From positions 1-32,684 of the forward strand of contig DAOVNC010000002.1 of assembly GCA_030630445.1 (NCBI GenBank): 32,684 nucleotides of DNA. The letters run 5' to 3'. The DNA comes from Kiritimatiellales bacterium. GTDB taxonomy: Bacteria; Verrucomicrobiota; Kiritimatiellia; Kiritimatiellales; Pontiellaceae. A model generated the notes under the pieces. It did no database searches and was not told where the DNA came from. It saw nothing but the letters and a program-made list of their open reading frames with translations. A program made the translations under genes and the position numbers. Shown piece by piece: positions 22,789 to 31,385 of this stretch (position 1 is its first letter; each line of letters begins with the position of its first letter).

Positions 22789-22950
22789 CTAGAGCTTTTG
22801 CCGAAATGCCGAGTGTTCTTCAATCCCTTTCCGGTATGGAATGACGAACCAAGTGTCGGTGAGGTTGAACACGATGATGGCGAACATGCCGCCGATGCCC
22901 GGCAACGTCAGCCGTGCGAGGTGGGTTGCCACGTTGCCTTCAGGAGTCTG
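22789..22950 (-). pseudogene. MATE-family transporter N-terminal relic
   Basis: On the minus strand an open stretch reads EGNVATHLARLTLPGIGGM, then FAIIVFNLTDTWFV, which matches the first membrane segment of MATE multidrug exporters (LTLPxIxGM, FNLxDTxFV). It then runs IPYRKGIEEHSAFRQKL to a TAG at 22791-22789. A full MATE protein has about 450 residues, so nearly all of it is gone. No start codon is in frame; an ATG overlapping the preceding relic's stop codon lies in a shifted frame. This is debris of a lost efflux gene. Confidence 0.6.
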
Positions 22951-22973
22951 CTTATGATTTGCACTGTGTATTT

Positions 22974-23072
22974 CTATTCATCCGCACCCACCTTGATATG
23001 GCGCTTGAGGAGGGCGGCGAAGGAGTCGGCCAAACTGTACATGAGCGGGACGAGGATGGTGGTAATGGGAAC
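22974..23072 (-). pseudogene. C-terminal relic of an RND efflux pump
   Basis: Thirty-two codons read VPITTILVPLMYSLADSF, then AALLKRHIKVGADE, and stop at TAG (22976-22974). The TILVPLMYSL segment is the typical last membrane helix of RND pumps, here facing away from the intact pump at 24984. Together with the MATE relic it suggests an older minus-strand RND-MATE operon deleted from this spot. Confidence 0.55.
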
Positions 23073-23111
23073 CTAAGCAAAAAAGGGAGGGGGAGGATCT
23101 AAATTATACGA

Positions 23112-23138
23112 TTGACTAAAATTATACGCCTGTATAAA
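23112..23138 (+). promoter_or_regulatory. Promoter with TetR-type operator
   Basis: TTGACT (23112-23117) and TATAAA (23133-23138) form a short-spaced (15) promoter. The inverted repeat TTATAC-GCCT-GTATAA (23122-23137) covers its -10 box, and another TTATAC half-site lies at 23104-23109. Placement just before the TetR gene suggests autoregulation of the efflux operon. Confidence 0.5.
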
Positions 23139-23167
23139 AAGTGGAATCAAGTTAGAGGAGAGTTAGT

Positions 23168-23836
23168 ATGACTGAATATAAAAAAAGCCGCAAAACACGA
23201 GAGTTGTTGATCGATACGGTCGGCGAGCTGGCGGCGGATGTTGGGTTTGCGAATGTATCGATGCGGGCGGTGGCGGAGCGATCGGGCGAAAATCTGGGCA
23301 GTATCCATTATCATTTTGGCAGCAAGGATGCGCTCTTTGAGGAGGTGGTCAAAAGCGCCATTGCCGATTTCAAGGAGCAGCCTTCGTGGAGCGCTGCGGC
23401 TGGGTTGGAGGTGGCGGATGCCACTCCGGAAAAGCTTTCGCAGGTGATTCGGGAGATTGTTCATCAACAAATTTGCATGTTGTTCAATCCGGAAAAACCG
23501 CGATGGCATGCGCCGGTTATTTATCAACTTCTCCAGTATGAAGGTCCGCTATGCGAGTTGTTTGCGCGAGAGGTGTTGAACCCTGAAATTGCCGCAATGC
23601 GACGGTTGTTCAAGATCGTCAATCCCGAGATGGATGGTGACGAAATTCTGCTGCATACCCTGATCCTGAATATGCCGATTTTTTCGCACGCTAATTACAT
23701 GACGACGATCCTGAAGTTGTTGAATACTTCGCAATATTCGGATGAATATTTGCAGCGGTTGGAGGATTTGCTGGTTCGCCAGACGCAGTTGCTGCTGGGG
23801 CTGCCGGTAGATGAAGAATTAAAAGGAACGATTTGA
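23168..23836 (+). CDS. TetR-family regulator (CerR/DUF1956-type C-terminus)
   Basis: This 222-residue cytosolic repressor has a helix-turn-helix at about residues 29-60 (ANVSMRAVAERSGENLGSIHYHFGSKDALFEEV). The ligand-binding half contains RWHAPVIYQLLQYEGPL, as in the CerR/DUF1956 group, which often controls RND pumps. The start follows GAGGAGAG at good spacing. The stop overlaps the next ATG (TGATG), so it heads a four-gene efflux operon. A matching inverted repeat sits over its promoter. The inducing compound is unknown. Confidence 0.92.
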   Translation: MTEYKKSRKTRELLIDTVGELAADVGFANVSMRAVAERSGENLGSIHYHFGSKDALFEEVVKSAIADFKEQPSWSAAAGLEVADATPEKLSQVIREIVHQQICMLFNPEKPRWHAPVIYQLLQYEGPLCELFAREVLNPEIAAMRRLFKIVNPEMDGDEILLHTLILNMPIFSHANYMTTILKLLNTSQYSDEYLQRLEDLLVRQTQLLLGLPVDEELKGTI

Positions 23837-24987
23837 TGAACAAGAAAAGGATAACGGCCATTGGAGGCGCCGGGCTGGCTGTTGTGTTGGTGGCGACAGG
23901 AGCCGTGGTTGGAGGAATGAAGAGGGCAAAGGCGACGCGCGATGCCGAGGCGAGGTTTGCCCTGCAACGGTCGGCGCGTCCGGTTGCGCTGGAACGGGTG
24001 ACGGCGGTTCGTCTGGAACAAAAGCGGGGATATCCGGGCATTGTGCGGGCTTCCGAGGAATCTGCGTTGTCGTTTCGGGTGGGCGGCCCGCTGACGAAGG
24101 TGGACGTTGTGCCGGGTCGGCCCGTGCCCCAAGGAACCTTGCTGATGCAGATTGATCCGCGCGATTTCGAGGACCGGATCCGTGCGCTGGAGGCGCAGTT
24201 GGCGGGGGTGCAGGCTGTACAGAAAAATGCAAAGCAGGAGTATGACCGTGCCGCTGGGTTGTTCGATGAAAAGGTGATTTCCCAGACTGATTATGATCGG
24301 GCCAGCAGTGCTTTCGACTCGGCGGATGCGGCGGTTGAGACGCTGGATTCCCAGTTGCAGATTGCACGGCACAGCCTGAAAGACACCTCGTTGTTCGCAC
24401 CCTATTCCGGCACGGTTTCCGAGCAGTTGGTTGAAAATCACGAAATGGTTAAATCGGGGGAGGTCGTGCTTGAATTTCATAATATCCAATGGCTGGAAGT
24501 GGCGGTGAGCGTGCCGGAAAACGAAATTGTTCGCCGGAATATGACTGGCGACAAAGCGGTGTGGGTTGGGTTTCCCGCCCTGCCCGGTAAAAAGATTGAA
24601 GCCAAGTTGAAGGAGTGGAGCTCTGCGGCCGATCCGATTACGCGCACGTATGCGGTGACGTTTGCCTTTGAGGCACCGGCGGACGTTAAGGTGCTGCCCG
24701 GAATGTCGGCCAAGGTGACTTGGACGGAAGAGCCACCTGCGGAAGCGCAGTTGACGGTTCCGGTTTCGGCGTTGAGTTCCGATGCGGAGGGACATTCCGA
24801 CCTTTGGATCTATGAGGATGGCCATGCCGTGCGGCGGCGGGTTCGGACGGGTGCGCTGGCGGGGGCTTCCCGGGTGGTGGTGCTGGAGGGGCTGGCCGAA
24901 GGCGAGCAGGTGGTGGTGGCCGGGAACCGGCTGATCACAGAGGGGCAGGCGCTTCACTCCTCGCTTGAGCAAAAGGCCGACCGATGA
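23836..24987 (+). CDS. RND efflux periplasmic adaptor (HlyD/MFP family)
   Basis: This 383-residue membrane-fusion protein has an N-terminal membrane anchor (about 8-28) rather than a cleaved signal. A barrel-sandwich half follows (GPLTKVDVVPGRPVPQGTLLMQIDPRDFEDRI), then a coiled-coil hairpin (about 110-185). The second lipoyl half (TSLFAPYSGTVSEQLVENHEMVKSGE) and beta-barrel domains complete it. It bridges the inner-membrane pump and the outer-membrane channel. The ATG at 23836 overlaps the TetR stop, and its own stop overlaps the RND start (ATGA), so the operon is tightly coupled. Confidence 0.93.
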   Translation: MNKKRITAIGGAGLAVVLVATGAVVGGMKRAKATRDAEARFALQRSARPVALERVTAVRLEQKRGYPGIVRASEESALSFRVGGPLTKVDVVPGRPVPQGTLLMQIDPRDFEDRIRALEAQLAGVQAVQKNAKQEYDRAAGLFDEKVISQTDYDRASSAFDSADAAVETLDSQLQIARHSLKDTSLFAPYSGTVSEQLVENHEMVKSGEVVLEFHNIQWLEVAVSVPENEIVRRNMTGDKAVWVGFPALPGKKIEAKLKEWSSAADPITRTYAVTFAFEAPADVKVLPGMSAKVTWTEEPPAEAQLTVPVSALSSDAEGHSDLWIYEDGHAVRRRVRTGALAGASRVVVLEGLAEGEQVVVAGNRLITEGQALHSSLEQKADR

Positions 24988-27900
24988 ATCCTGCAAATTT
25001 TGCGCTCAAGAATCGTACGGTGATGGTGGTGATGACCATCCTGCTTATAGGGGCCGGCTTCCTATCCTACCAGAAATTGGGCCGCCTAGAATATCCGGAC
25101 TTTACCATCAAGACCGCGCTGGTGGTCACGCCGTATCCCGGTGCCATCCCGACGGAGGTGGAGGAGGAAGTGACCGACCCGATCGAGGAGGCCATTCAAT
25201 CGATGGGGCAGCTGAAGGAGGTCTATTCGATTTCGCAGGAGGGGCTTTCCTTTGTGTTTGTGGAAATTCAGGATCGTTTTAAATCCAAAGAGATTCCGCA
25301 AATCTGGGACGAATTGCGCCGGAAGGTGAACGATGTTCAAGGGCAACTTCCGCCCGGGGCCGGCCCGACGATCGTGAATGATGATTTTGGCGATGTGTAC
25401 GGGGTCTTTTTTGCGCTCACGGATGGGGGGCATTCCTATGCCGAACTCAAAGCGTACGCCGACGAACTCAAGACGGGGCTGCTGGCGTGCGACGATGTGG
25501 CCAAGGTTGGTTTCTGGGGGGTGCAGCAGGAGATGATTTATGTCGAGTTTGAACGCGCCCGTCTAACTGAGCTGGGGCTTTCGCCCGAAATGATTGCCGG
25601 AACCCTCCAGACCCAAAACGCGGTTGCGCCCAGTGGAAAGGTAGAGGTGGATGGCAACTACCTGCGGATTACCCCGACCGGCAGTTTGTCGAGCGAAGAG
25701 GCGATTTCAAATTTAATGGTGGGTCGTGCGGGTGGCTTGGTACGGCTGGGCGATGTGGCGACGGTCAGCCGAGGCTATTTGGAACCGCCGCGCAATAGGA
25801 TGATCTTTAACGGCCAGCCTTCCTTGGGGATTGGCATCTCCACGGTGGCGGGCGGAAACGTGATTACCATGGGGAAGTCCGTTCGTGAAAAACTGGAGGA
25901 ACTCGATTCCGACCGACCGTCCGGGATGGAGTTGCATTCCATTTACTACCAGAGCGAAATGGTCACCGAGTCGGTGAACGGTTTTATCCTCAACCTGTTG
26001 ATGGCGGTGTTGATTGTTGTGGTTTTGCTGATGTTCTTTATGGGATGGCAGAGCGGGTTGCTGATCGGCGTGGTGCTGTTGCTGACCATTTGCGGAACCT
26101 TTGTCGGCATGCAGCTGCTGGATATTGATTTGCAGAAGGTCTCGCTGGGTGCGCTAATTCTGGCGCTCGGCATGCTGGTGGACAACGCTATTGTGGTGGC
26201 GGACGGAATCCTGGTTCGGGTGGAGCGCGGCGAGAGCCGCGAAGAGGCCGCCGCCGAAGTGGTTCGCGATACACAGTGGCCTTTGTTCGGTGCCACGCTG
26301 GTGGCCATTCTGGCCTTTTCCGCCATCGGGTTTGCTCCCGGCAAGGTTGGCGAATTTTGTATTTCCCTTTTTTCCGTAATGGCGCTTTCGCTTTCGATCA
26401 GCTGGGTGCTGGCCGTTACGGTGACGCCGTTGTTTTGCGTCTGGTTCCTCAAGATACCGGATGTCCATGGTGCCGACCCGTATGACAAGCCGATGTTTTG
26501 GAACTACCGCAGAATACTGCACATGGCAACGCACCATCGAATCATCACTATCGCGGTCACGGTGCTTCTGCTGCTTTCCGCGTTGTTCGGTTTCCGGTTC
26601 GTTCCGCAGTCGTTTTTCCCCGGCTCCACGAACCCGTATTTCTATATCGATTATTGGCGACCCAGCGGGACGCACATCGGCCAGACGGCGGCCGATCTGG
26701 AGAAGATAGATGCCTATGTACGGACGCTGGAGGGCGTGGAGAATATCAGCGGCTTTATCGGCGAGGGCGCCTTGCGGTTCGTGCTGACCTATAACTATGA
26801 AATCTCCAATTCCAGCTATGGACAGCTTCTAGTGGAGGTCGATGACTACCGCCGGATTCCCGAATACATGGATCAGGTCAATGCCTACCTAAAGGAAAAC
26901 TATCCCGATGCCGAACCCTATTGCAGCAGGATGCCGACCGGCCCTTCGATGGCATTCTTGGTGGAGGCCCGCTTTACCGGTCCCGACAAGACGGTGCTAA
27001 AGCAGTTGGGCGACCGGGCGCTTGCGGTGATGCGCGCCGAACCCAATGCAAAGGATGTTCGTCTCGACTGGCGCCAGCAAGTTCAGGTGCTTCGACCCGG
27101 ATTCTCGGAATCCCAGGCGCGGCGCAGCGGGGTCAGCCGGGCCGATCTTGCCCAGTCGCTTCAACTGAATTTCAACGGCGTTGCGGCGGGGCTATATCGC
27201 GAAGGCACGGAACTGATTTCCATCATGTTCCGTCCGCCGGAGGCCGAGCGGGCGACCGTCGATAATTTTGACGATGTCCAGGTTTGGAGTTCGCTTAATA
27301 AACGTTTCATCCCGATTCGCCAGGTGGTTTCCGGACTGGAGAGCGAGTGGGAGTGGCCTCTGGTTCCGAGGCGCGATCGGCTTAATTCCATCACGGCGCG
27401 TTGCAATCCCATTGTGGGGCTGGCCGATCCGCTACGCCTCAAAATCAAGAAACAGATCGAGGCGATCGGGCTGCCGCCGGGATACCGTTTTAAATGGGTC
27501 GGCGAATTCAAGGAGTCGGAGGAAGCGAAGGCACCCTTGAAAACTACATTTCCGATCTGTTTCCTCGGTATGTTTATCATCGTTGTGTGGTTGTTTAATT
27601 CGGTTCGCCGACCGCTGATCATCATCATGACCGTGCCGCTGTCCATTATCGGCGTAACGATGGCGCTTCTCTTGACCGGGCTCTCTTTCGGGTTTATGGC
27701 GATCCTTGGTTATCTCGGCCTCTCGGGCATGCTGATCAAGAACGCCATTGTGCTGATCGATCAGATCGAGATGGAACTCTCGCAGGGCAAGGCACCCTAC
27801 AAGGCCATTCTCGACTCGTCGGTCAGCCGCATGCGCCCCGTACTGATGGCGGCGGGAACCACGATTCTCGGAATGGCGCCGCTCTTGCGCGATCCGCTCT

Positions 27901-28022
27901 ATTCCGGCATGGCCGTCACCATTATGGGCGGGCTGTTTGCGGGCACGTTCCTCACGCTGCTGATCGTGCCGGTGGTCTACACCATGGTCTATCGCATCCC
28001 CGTCAAAGCCGAACATGTTTAA
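24984..28022 (+). CDS. RND efflux pump permease
   Basis: This 1012-residue inner-membrane proton-drug antiporter is full length. The first helix is MVVMTILLIGAGFLSYQKLG. Helix 4 carries LGMLVDNAIVVAD, with one Asp and an Asn where AcrB has two Asp (407/408); this variant is usual in several non-AcrB subgroups. Helix 10 carries the conserved Lys in GLSGMLIKNAIVLIDQ. Two large periplasmic loops are present (about 40-330 and 550-850). The C-terminus is TLLIVPVVYTMVYRIPVK. It works with the adaptor and the outer-membrane factor on either side. Substrates cannot be told from sequence. Confidence 0.95.
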   Translation: MNPANFALKNRTVMVVMTILLIGAGFLSYQKLGRLEYPDFTIKTALVVTPYPGAIPTEVEEEVTDPIEEAIQSMGQLKEVYSISQEGLSFVFVEIQDRFKSKEIPQIWDELRRKVNDVQGQLPPGAGPTIVNDDFGDVYGVFFALTDGGHSYAELKAYADELKTGLLACDDVAKVGFWGVQQEMIYVEFERARLTELGLSPEMIAGTLQTQNAVAPSGKVEVDGNYLRITPTGSLSSEEAISNLMVGRAGGLVRLGDVATVSRGYLEPPRNRMIFNGQPSLGIGISTVAGGNVITMGKSVREKLEELDSDRPSGMELHSIYYQSEMVTESVNGFILNLLMAVLIVVVLLMFFMGWQSGLLIGVVLLLTICGTFVGMQLLDIDLQKVSLGALILALGMLVDNAIVVADGILVRVERGESREEAAAEVVRDTQWPLFGATLVAILAFSAIGFAPGKVGEFCISLFSVMALSLSISWVLAVTVTPLFCVWFLKIPDVHGADPYDKPMFWNYRRILHMATHHRIITIAVTVLLLLSALFGFRFVPQSFFPGSTNPYFYIDYWRPSGTHIGQTAADLEKIDAYVRTLEGVENISGFIGEGALRFVLTYNYEISNSSYGQLLVEVDDYRRIPEYMDQVNAYLKENYPDAEPYCSRMPTGPSMAFLVEARFTGPDKTVLKQLGDRALAVMRAEPNAKDVRLDWRQQVQVLRPGFSESQARRSGVSRADLAQSLQLNFNGVAAGLYREGTELISIMFRPPEAERATVDNFDDVQVWSSLNKRFIPIRQVVSGLESEWEWPLVPRRDRLNSITARCNPIVGLADPLRLKIKKQIEAIGLPPGYRFKWVGEFKESEEAKAPLKTTFPICFLGMFIIVVWLFNSVRRPLIIIMTVPLSIIGVTMALLLTGLSFGFMAILGYLGLSGMLIKNAIVLIDQIEMELSQGKAPYKAILDSSVSRMRPVLMAAGTTILGMAPLLRDPLYSGMAVTIMGGLFAGTFLTLLIVPVVYTMVYRIPVKAEHV

Positions 28023-28032
28023 GGAAAAAACG

Positions 28033-29355
28033 ATGAAAAAAAGCATGCTAGTCATTCTATTGATAGCCGTTTCGGCGCTTGGGCAAACAAACGAATTCAT
28101 CCTGCCGGAAGGTTCGCTAACCCTTGCCGCCGCACGCCGAATCGCCCTCGAAAAGAACCCCGGCATAACCCGTGCGCTGAAGAATATCGATGCGTCGCAG
28201 GCCGTGTTGCGGCAAGCCCGTTCGTTCTGGTATCCCGGGGTCGCGGCCAACGCCGGATACAACCGAATGGATGTGGACATGCAGCCAGAGTGGGCACCCG
28301 ACATGCGCTACAAAGATTCCTTCAACGACTATTCCGCCAGCATCCAGGCAAGCTGGCTCGTGTTCGATGGCTTTGCCCGCCGCGCCAACATCCTGGCCTC
28401 GAAACATGGCGTGGAACAATCAGAGCAACTCCACACCGAAGCGCAGCGCTTGCTGCTGGATGCCGTAACCGCCGCCTATGTGCAGGCGCAGCGCTCGCTT
28501 GAAGCCATGGCCATCGCCGCGCAGGACCTTTTGTTCAACCGGATGCTCGAAGGCGACTCCCAAAAACGCTACGCCGCAGGAACCATTCCCGAGGCCGACC
28601 TGTTGAACTTTTCCGTCCGCGCCCTGCGGGCCGAAACCGGGTTCATGCAAGCCGAACGGAACCATCAAATCGCCTGCACCGTGCTGGCGCAACTGATGGC
28701 CCTGCCCGATGCCGCGCTCCCACCCGATATGCGGCCCGCCCGATATGCCGGGATGGGCGAGGCCCTATTGCCCGAATATGAAACCGAGATGGAATATGCG
28801 CTCAAGCACCGGCCCGACCTCTTGGCGCTTAAAGCCGGTTGCCGTGCGTTGCAGCAACAAGTGCGCGCAAAAAAGGGGGCGTATGCCCCGCAGGTGGCGC
28901 TCGTGGCCGGGATCGATTTTTCGCGTCAAAACGATATGGCCTATGAACCCGGCATCGATAATCACAACAGCTACGTCGGAGTGGCCGCCTCGTGGGATCT
29001 GTTTTCCGGTGGCCGCCGTCCCGCGCAGGTGCGCGAAGCCGCCGCTCAGCTCGCTGCCTTGGAAGAAACCTACTCCGAAACCATCCTGCATATTCAATCC
29101 GGTATTCGCCAGGCATTGGAAACCGCGCGCGTCGCATTCGAAACCTATCGCCGCAACCAGCAGGCCCACGAACTTACCGTTCGCATCCGCGAAAGCGTCG
29201 AGAAATCATACAAGGCCGGGGCGGCCTCGCTCACCCGCCTGAACGAAGCGCAGACCGACCTCACCCGCTCCGCCGGAGCCGCCGCGCTCAGCCGGATCGA
29301 ATACCTCCAAGCTCTGGAGCGCCTCGCCACCGAAACCGGGCGGATTCTGGAATAG
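28033..29355 (+). CDS. TolC-family outer-membrane efflux protein (first system)
   Basis: This 440-residue protein starts at 28033 behind AAGGAA, 11 bases after the RND stop, with a signal peptide (MKKSMLVILLIAVSALGQ). It shows the internal duplication of outer-membrane factors: LTLAAARRIALEKNPGI near the start and VAASWDLFSGGRRPAQVREAAAQLAALEETY in the second half. Long Ala/Gln-rich coiled coils form the periplasmic tunnel. It is the exit duct of the pump encoded upstream. Confidence 0.93.
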   Translation: MKKSMLVILLIAVSALGQTNEFILPEGSLTLAAARRIALEKNPGITRALKNIDASQAVLRQARSFWYPGVAANAGYNRMDVDMQPEWAPDMRYKDSFNDYSASIQASWLVFDGFARRANILASKHGVEQSEQLHTEAQRLLLDAVTAAYVQAQRSLEAMAIAAQDLLFNRMLEGDSQKRYAAGTIPEADLLNFSVRALRAETGFMQAERNHQIACTVLAQLMALPDAALPPDMRPARYAGMGEALLPEYETEMEYALKHRPDLLALKAGCRALQQQVRAKKGAYAPQVALVAGIDFSRQNDMAYEPGIDNHNSYVGVAASWDLFSGGRRPAQVREAAAQLAALEETYSETILHIQSGIRQALETARVAFETYRRNQQAHELTVRIRESVEKSYKAGAASLTRLNEAQTDLTRSAGAAALSRIEYLQALERLATETGRILE

Positions 29356-29376
29356 AAAGCTTTGCATGGGGATATT

Positions 29377-29871
29377 ATGATTCAAAAATCGAAGAAGCAT
29401 AAAGCAGAACCAAGGGATTCCCTGATGCAAGAACTGGGCGAAGTTTTTTCCTCATTCGTGGAGGAATACTGGAAGCGAGGCCATGACGAGATAAATTCCT
29501 CCTCCATATCACAGCCACAATTCCAAACCTTGGAACATGTGTATCGACAAAATGAATGCGCCATGCAGGACTTGGCTGAAGCCCTTGGGAAATCGCCTTC
29601 AACCATGACGGGTCAAGTCGATAGACTGGTTCGGCGAGGTCTGCTTGCGCGTCAGTACAATGAAGACGACAGAAGAACAGTGTTCGTAACGATTACACCA
29701 ACAGGGCAACAAATCCTTCGTGATCTGGTCGCTCGCCGCAAGAAGATTCTCTCCGCACTGTTTGAAATACTCGACCCAAGGGAGCAGGATACCTACCTGA
29801 AGGCCACGGAGAAACTGGTTGCCCATCTTTTCGCGCTTCGGAAGCGTGCAGGTGACAAGAAGGGAGACTGA
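29377..29871 (+). CDS. MarR-family transcriptional regulator
   Basis: This 164-residue cytosolic protein has a winged helix-turn-helix at about 55-110 (ISQPQFQTLEHVYRQNECAMQDLAEALGKSPSTMTGQVDRL, then the wing with YNEDDRRTVFVTIT). The ATG at 29377 is preceded by GGGG six bases upstream; an earlier TTG is less likely. It lies 21 bases after the first outer-membrane gene and 140 before the second. It may close the first operon or control the second; the relic of an adaptor behind it suggests it once headed its own MarR-AcrA-type operon. Confidence 0.88.
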   Translation: MIQKSKKHKAEPRDSLMQELGEVFSSFVEEYWKRGHDEINSSSISQPQFQTLEHVYRQNECAMQDLAEALGKSPSTMTGQVDRLVRRGLLARQYNEDDRRTVFVTITPTGQQILRDLVARRKKILSALFEILDPREQDTYLKATEKLVAHLFALRKRAGDKKGD

Positions 29872-29913
29872 TACATGGCAGTGGAGATGAGTATAAGCCG
29901 CGACGAATTGTCC

Positions 29914-30015
29914 TGAGCAGCACGGGGAATCCCCGAGGTTGGCGTGGTGGCGATCAAGACGGAACGTGCGGTATTGACCACGGAGATATTTTTCAAAGGG
30001 GCGACAATAAAATGA
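29914..30015 (+). pseudogene. AcrA/MexA-type adaptor N-terminal relic
   Basis: After a TGA at 29913 the frame reads AARGIPEVGVVAIKTERAVL, then TTE. This closely resembles the region just after the lipidated N-terminus of AcrA (PAVGVVTVKTE....TTELPGRT). After TTE similarity stops, and the frame ends in a TGA overlapping the next start codon. About 20 recognisable codons remain out of nearly 400. It indicates deletion of an earlier adaptor between the MarR gene and the present outer-membrane gene. Confidence 0.65.
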
Positions 30016-31385
30016 ATACAACCATCCATCGGTTATGCGCGGCAATGCTCTTTGTTTTCTTGTTCGCAGGAAACCATGTTCTTGCGGTCGAGCACAATAT
30101 GCCCGAGCCAAAAAACGGACGGCTTCAGCTGTCGTTGAATCATTGCGTTCAACTCGCGTTGGACCAGAATCTGGATGTTCAGCTTGCTGTCGAGCGATTG
30201 GCAGAGGCGGATACGAAAATCAGACAGGCCCGAGCCGCCATGCTCCCCATTCTTAGCGCCGAAGGCACCTACACCCGTTTGGATGAGGAGCTTGCCTTTG
30301 CCATGGGACCGCAATCCTTGACCTTTATGGAGAGCGACATCTACATGGCGGGCCTCGTGGTTCGTCAGCCGCTCTTTGCTGGTGGGCGGATTAACGCTGG
30401 ACGCAAGGCGGCGAAGTATTCCCGGGAGGCGTACGCCAGTGAGAAGCGGAGTGTGGAGGATGAAACTGTTTTTCAGGTGACCCGCGCGTATTGGGCCGCG
30501 CAGATAGCTGCTTCCGCTCAGCACGTTGCGGCGGAGGCCGTTGCATTGCTGTATGCGCACGAGCGGGATGTCAGCTCACTTGTAGAGCAAGGGGAAGTGG
30601 CGGAGCTTGACCTGCTCCGCACGCGCACGGAACGCGCAAACGCGCAAAAGCAGCTAAACGTGGCCGGCAATGCGGCAGAATTGGCACAATCGGCTTTGAA
30701 AAATCTACTGGCCATCGACCTCGACCAACTTCTAATGCTGACAGACCACTTGGAGATGCCGTCTCGACGACCAGGTACCGACCTTTGCACTCTGACGCAA
30801 CAGGCGCTTGCGCAGCGTGATGAACTTCACACGCTTGATTTCCTGATTGCCGCGACCGGGCAGTCGCTCAAAGCGGCAAAGGGTGAATACGCGCCGTCCA
30901 TCGCCATCGAGGGACGCTACGGGTACATCCAGGGGGATGTTCGCGACCTGGAAGGCGGTGAACACTGGACGATTGGCGTGGGGGCTGAACTCCCAATATG
31001 GAATTGGGGGCGAATCAGGGCCAAGGTGGGACAAGCAAACTCACAACTCGCACAGGTGAGGACGTTGCGCAGGAAAACGGCGGATGGCATCCGTCTGGAA
31101 GTTCACAAAGCACTACTCGACATAGAAACAGCGGCGAAGAATATCGAAGCGGCCGAGATGGCTCTGGGATCAGCGAAAGAGGCGTACCGCCAGGCAAGAG
31201 TTGGCTATCAGGCCGGAGAGGGAACGAATACGGATGTGCTGGATGCGCGAACGGCGCTGAGCCGTGCGGAGATGAATCATAGCCGTGCGCTTTTTGCCTA
31301 CAACGTCGCATTGGCGGCACTGCGCCGGGCGACAGGCACGGATGCCGGCGAAATGAAGAACTTTGGAAAGGAGTTGGACGAATGA
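30012..31385 (+). CDS. TolC-family outer-membrane efflux protein (second system)
   Basis: This 457-residue protein has a signal peptide of about 25 residues (MLFVFLFAGNHVLA). LNHCVQLALDQNLDVQLAVERLAEADTKIRQARAAMLP is typical of the first outer-membrane-factor repeat. VGAELPIWNWGRIRAKVGQANSQLAQ marks the second. The start at 30012 lies in the AcrA-like relic with a weak AAAGGGG upstream. The stop overlaps the next start (ATGA). Gene order here is channel-adaptor-pump, the reverse of the first system. Confidence 0.93.
   Translation: MNTTIHRLCAAMLFVFLFAGNHVLAVEHNMPEPKNGRLQLSLNHCVQLALDQNLDVQLAVERLAEADTKIRQARAAMLPILSAEGTYTRLDEELAFAMGPQSLTFMESDIYMAGLVVRQPLFAGGRINAGRKAAKYSREAYASEKRSVEDETVFQVTRAYWAAQIAASAQHVAAEAVALLYAHERDVSSLVEQGEVAELDLLRTRTERANAQKQLNVAGNAAELAQSALKNLLAIDLDQLLMLTDHLEMPSRRPGTDLCTLTQQALAQRDELHTLDFLIAATGQSLKAAKGEYAPSIAIEGRYGYIQGDVRDLEGGEHWTIGVGAELPIWNWGRIRAKVGQANSQLAQVRTLRRKTADGIRLEVHKALLDIETAAKNIEAAEMALGSAKEAYRQARVGYQAGEGTNTDVLDARTALSRAEMNHSRALFAYNVALAALRRATGTDAGEMKNFGKELDE

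Noticed and set aside
23695..24996. 433-codon minus-strand frame across the TetR end and the adaptor
   Set aside because: The His/Arg/Pro-rich product has no recognisable domain; the plus strand encodes a coupled TetR-adaptor-RND operon.
29923..29935. CGGGGAATCCCCG palindrome as MarR operator
   Set aside because: It lies inside the codons of the AcrA-like relic, so the sequence is explained by former coding; no second site supports an operator.
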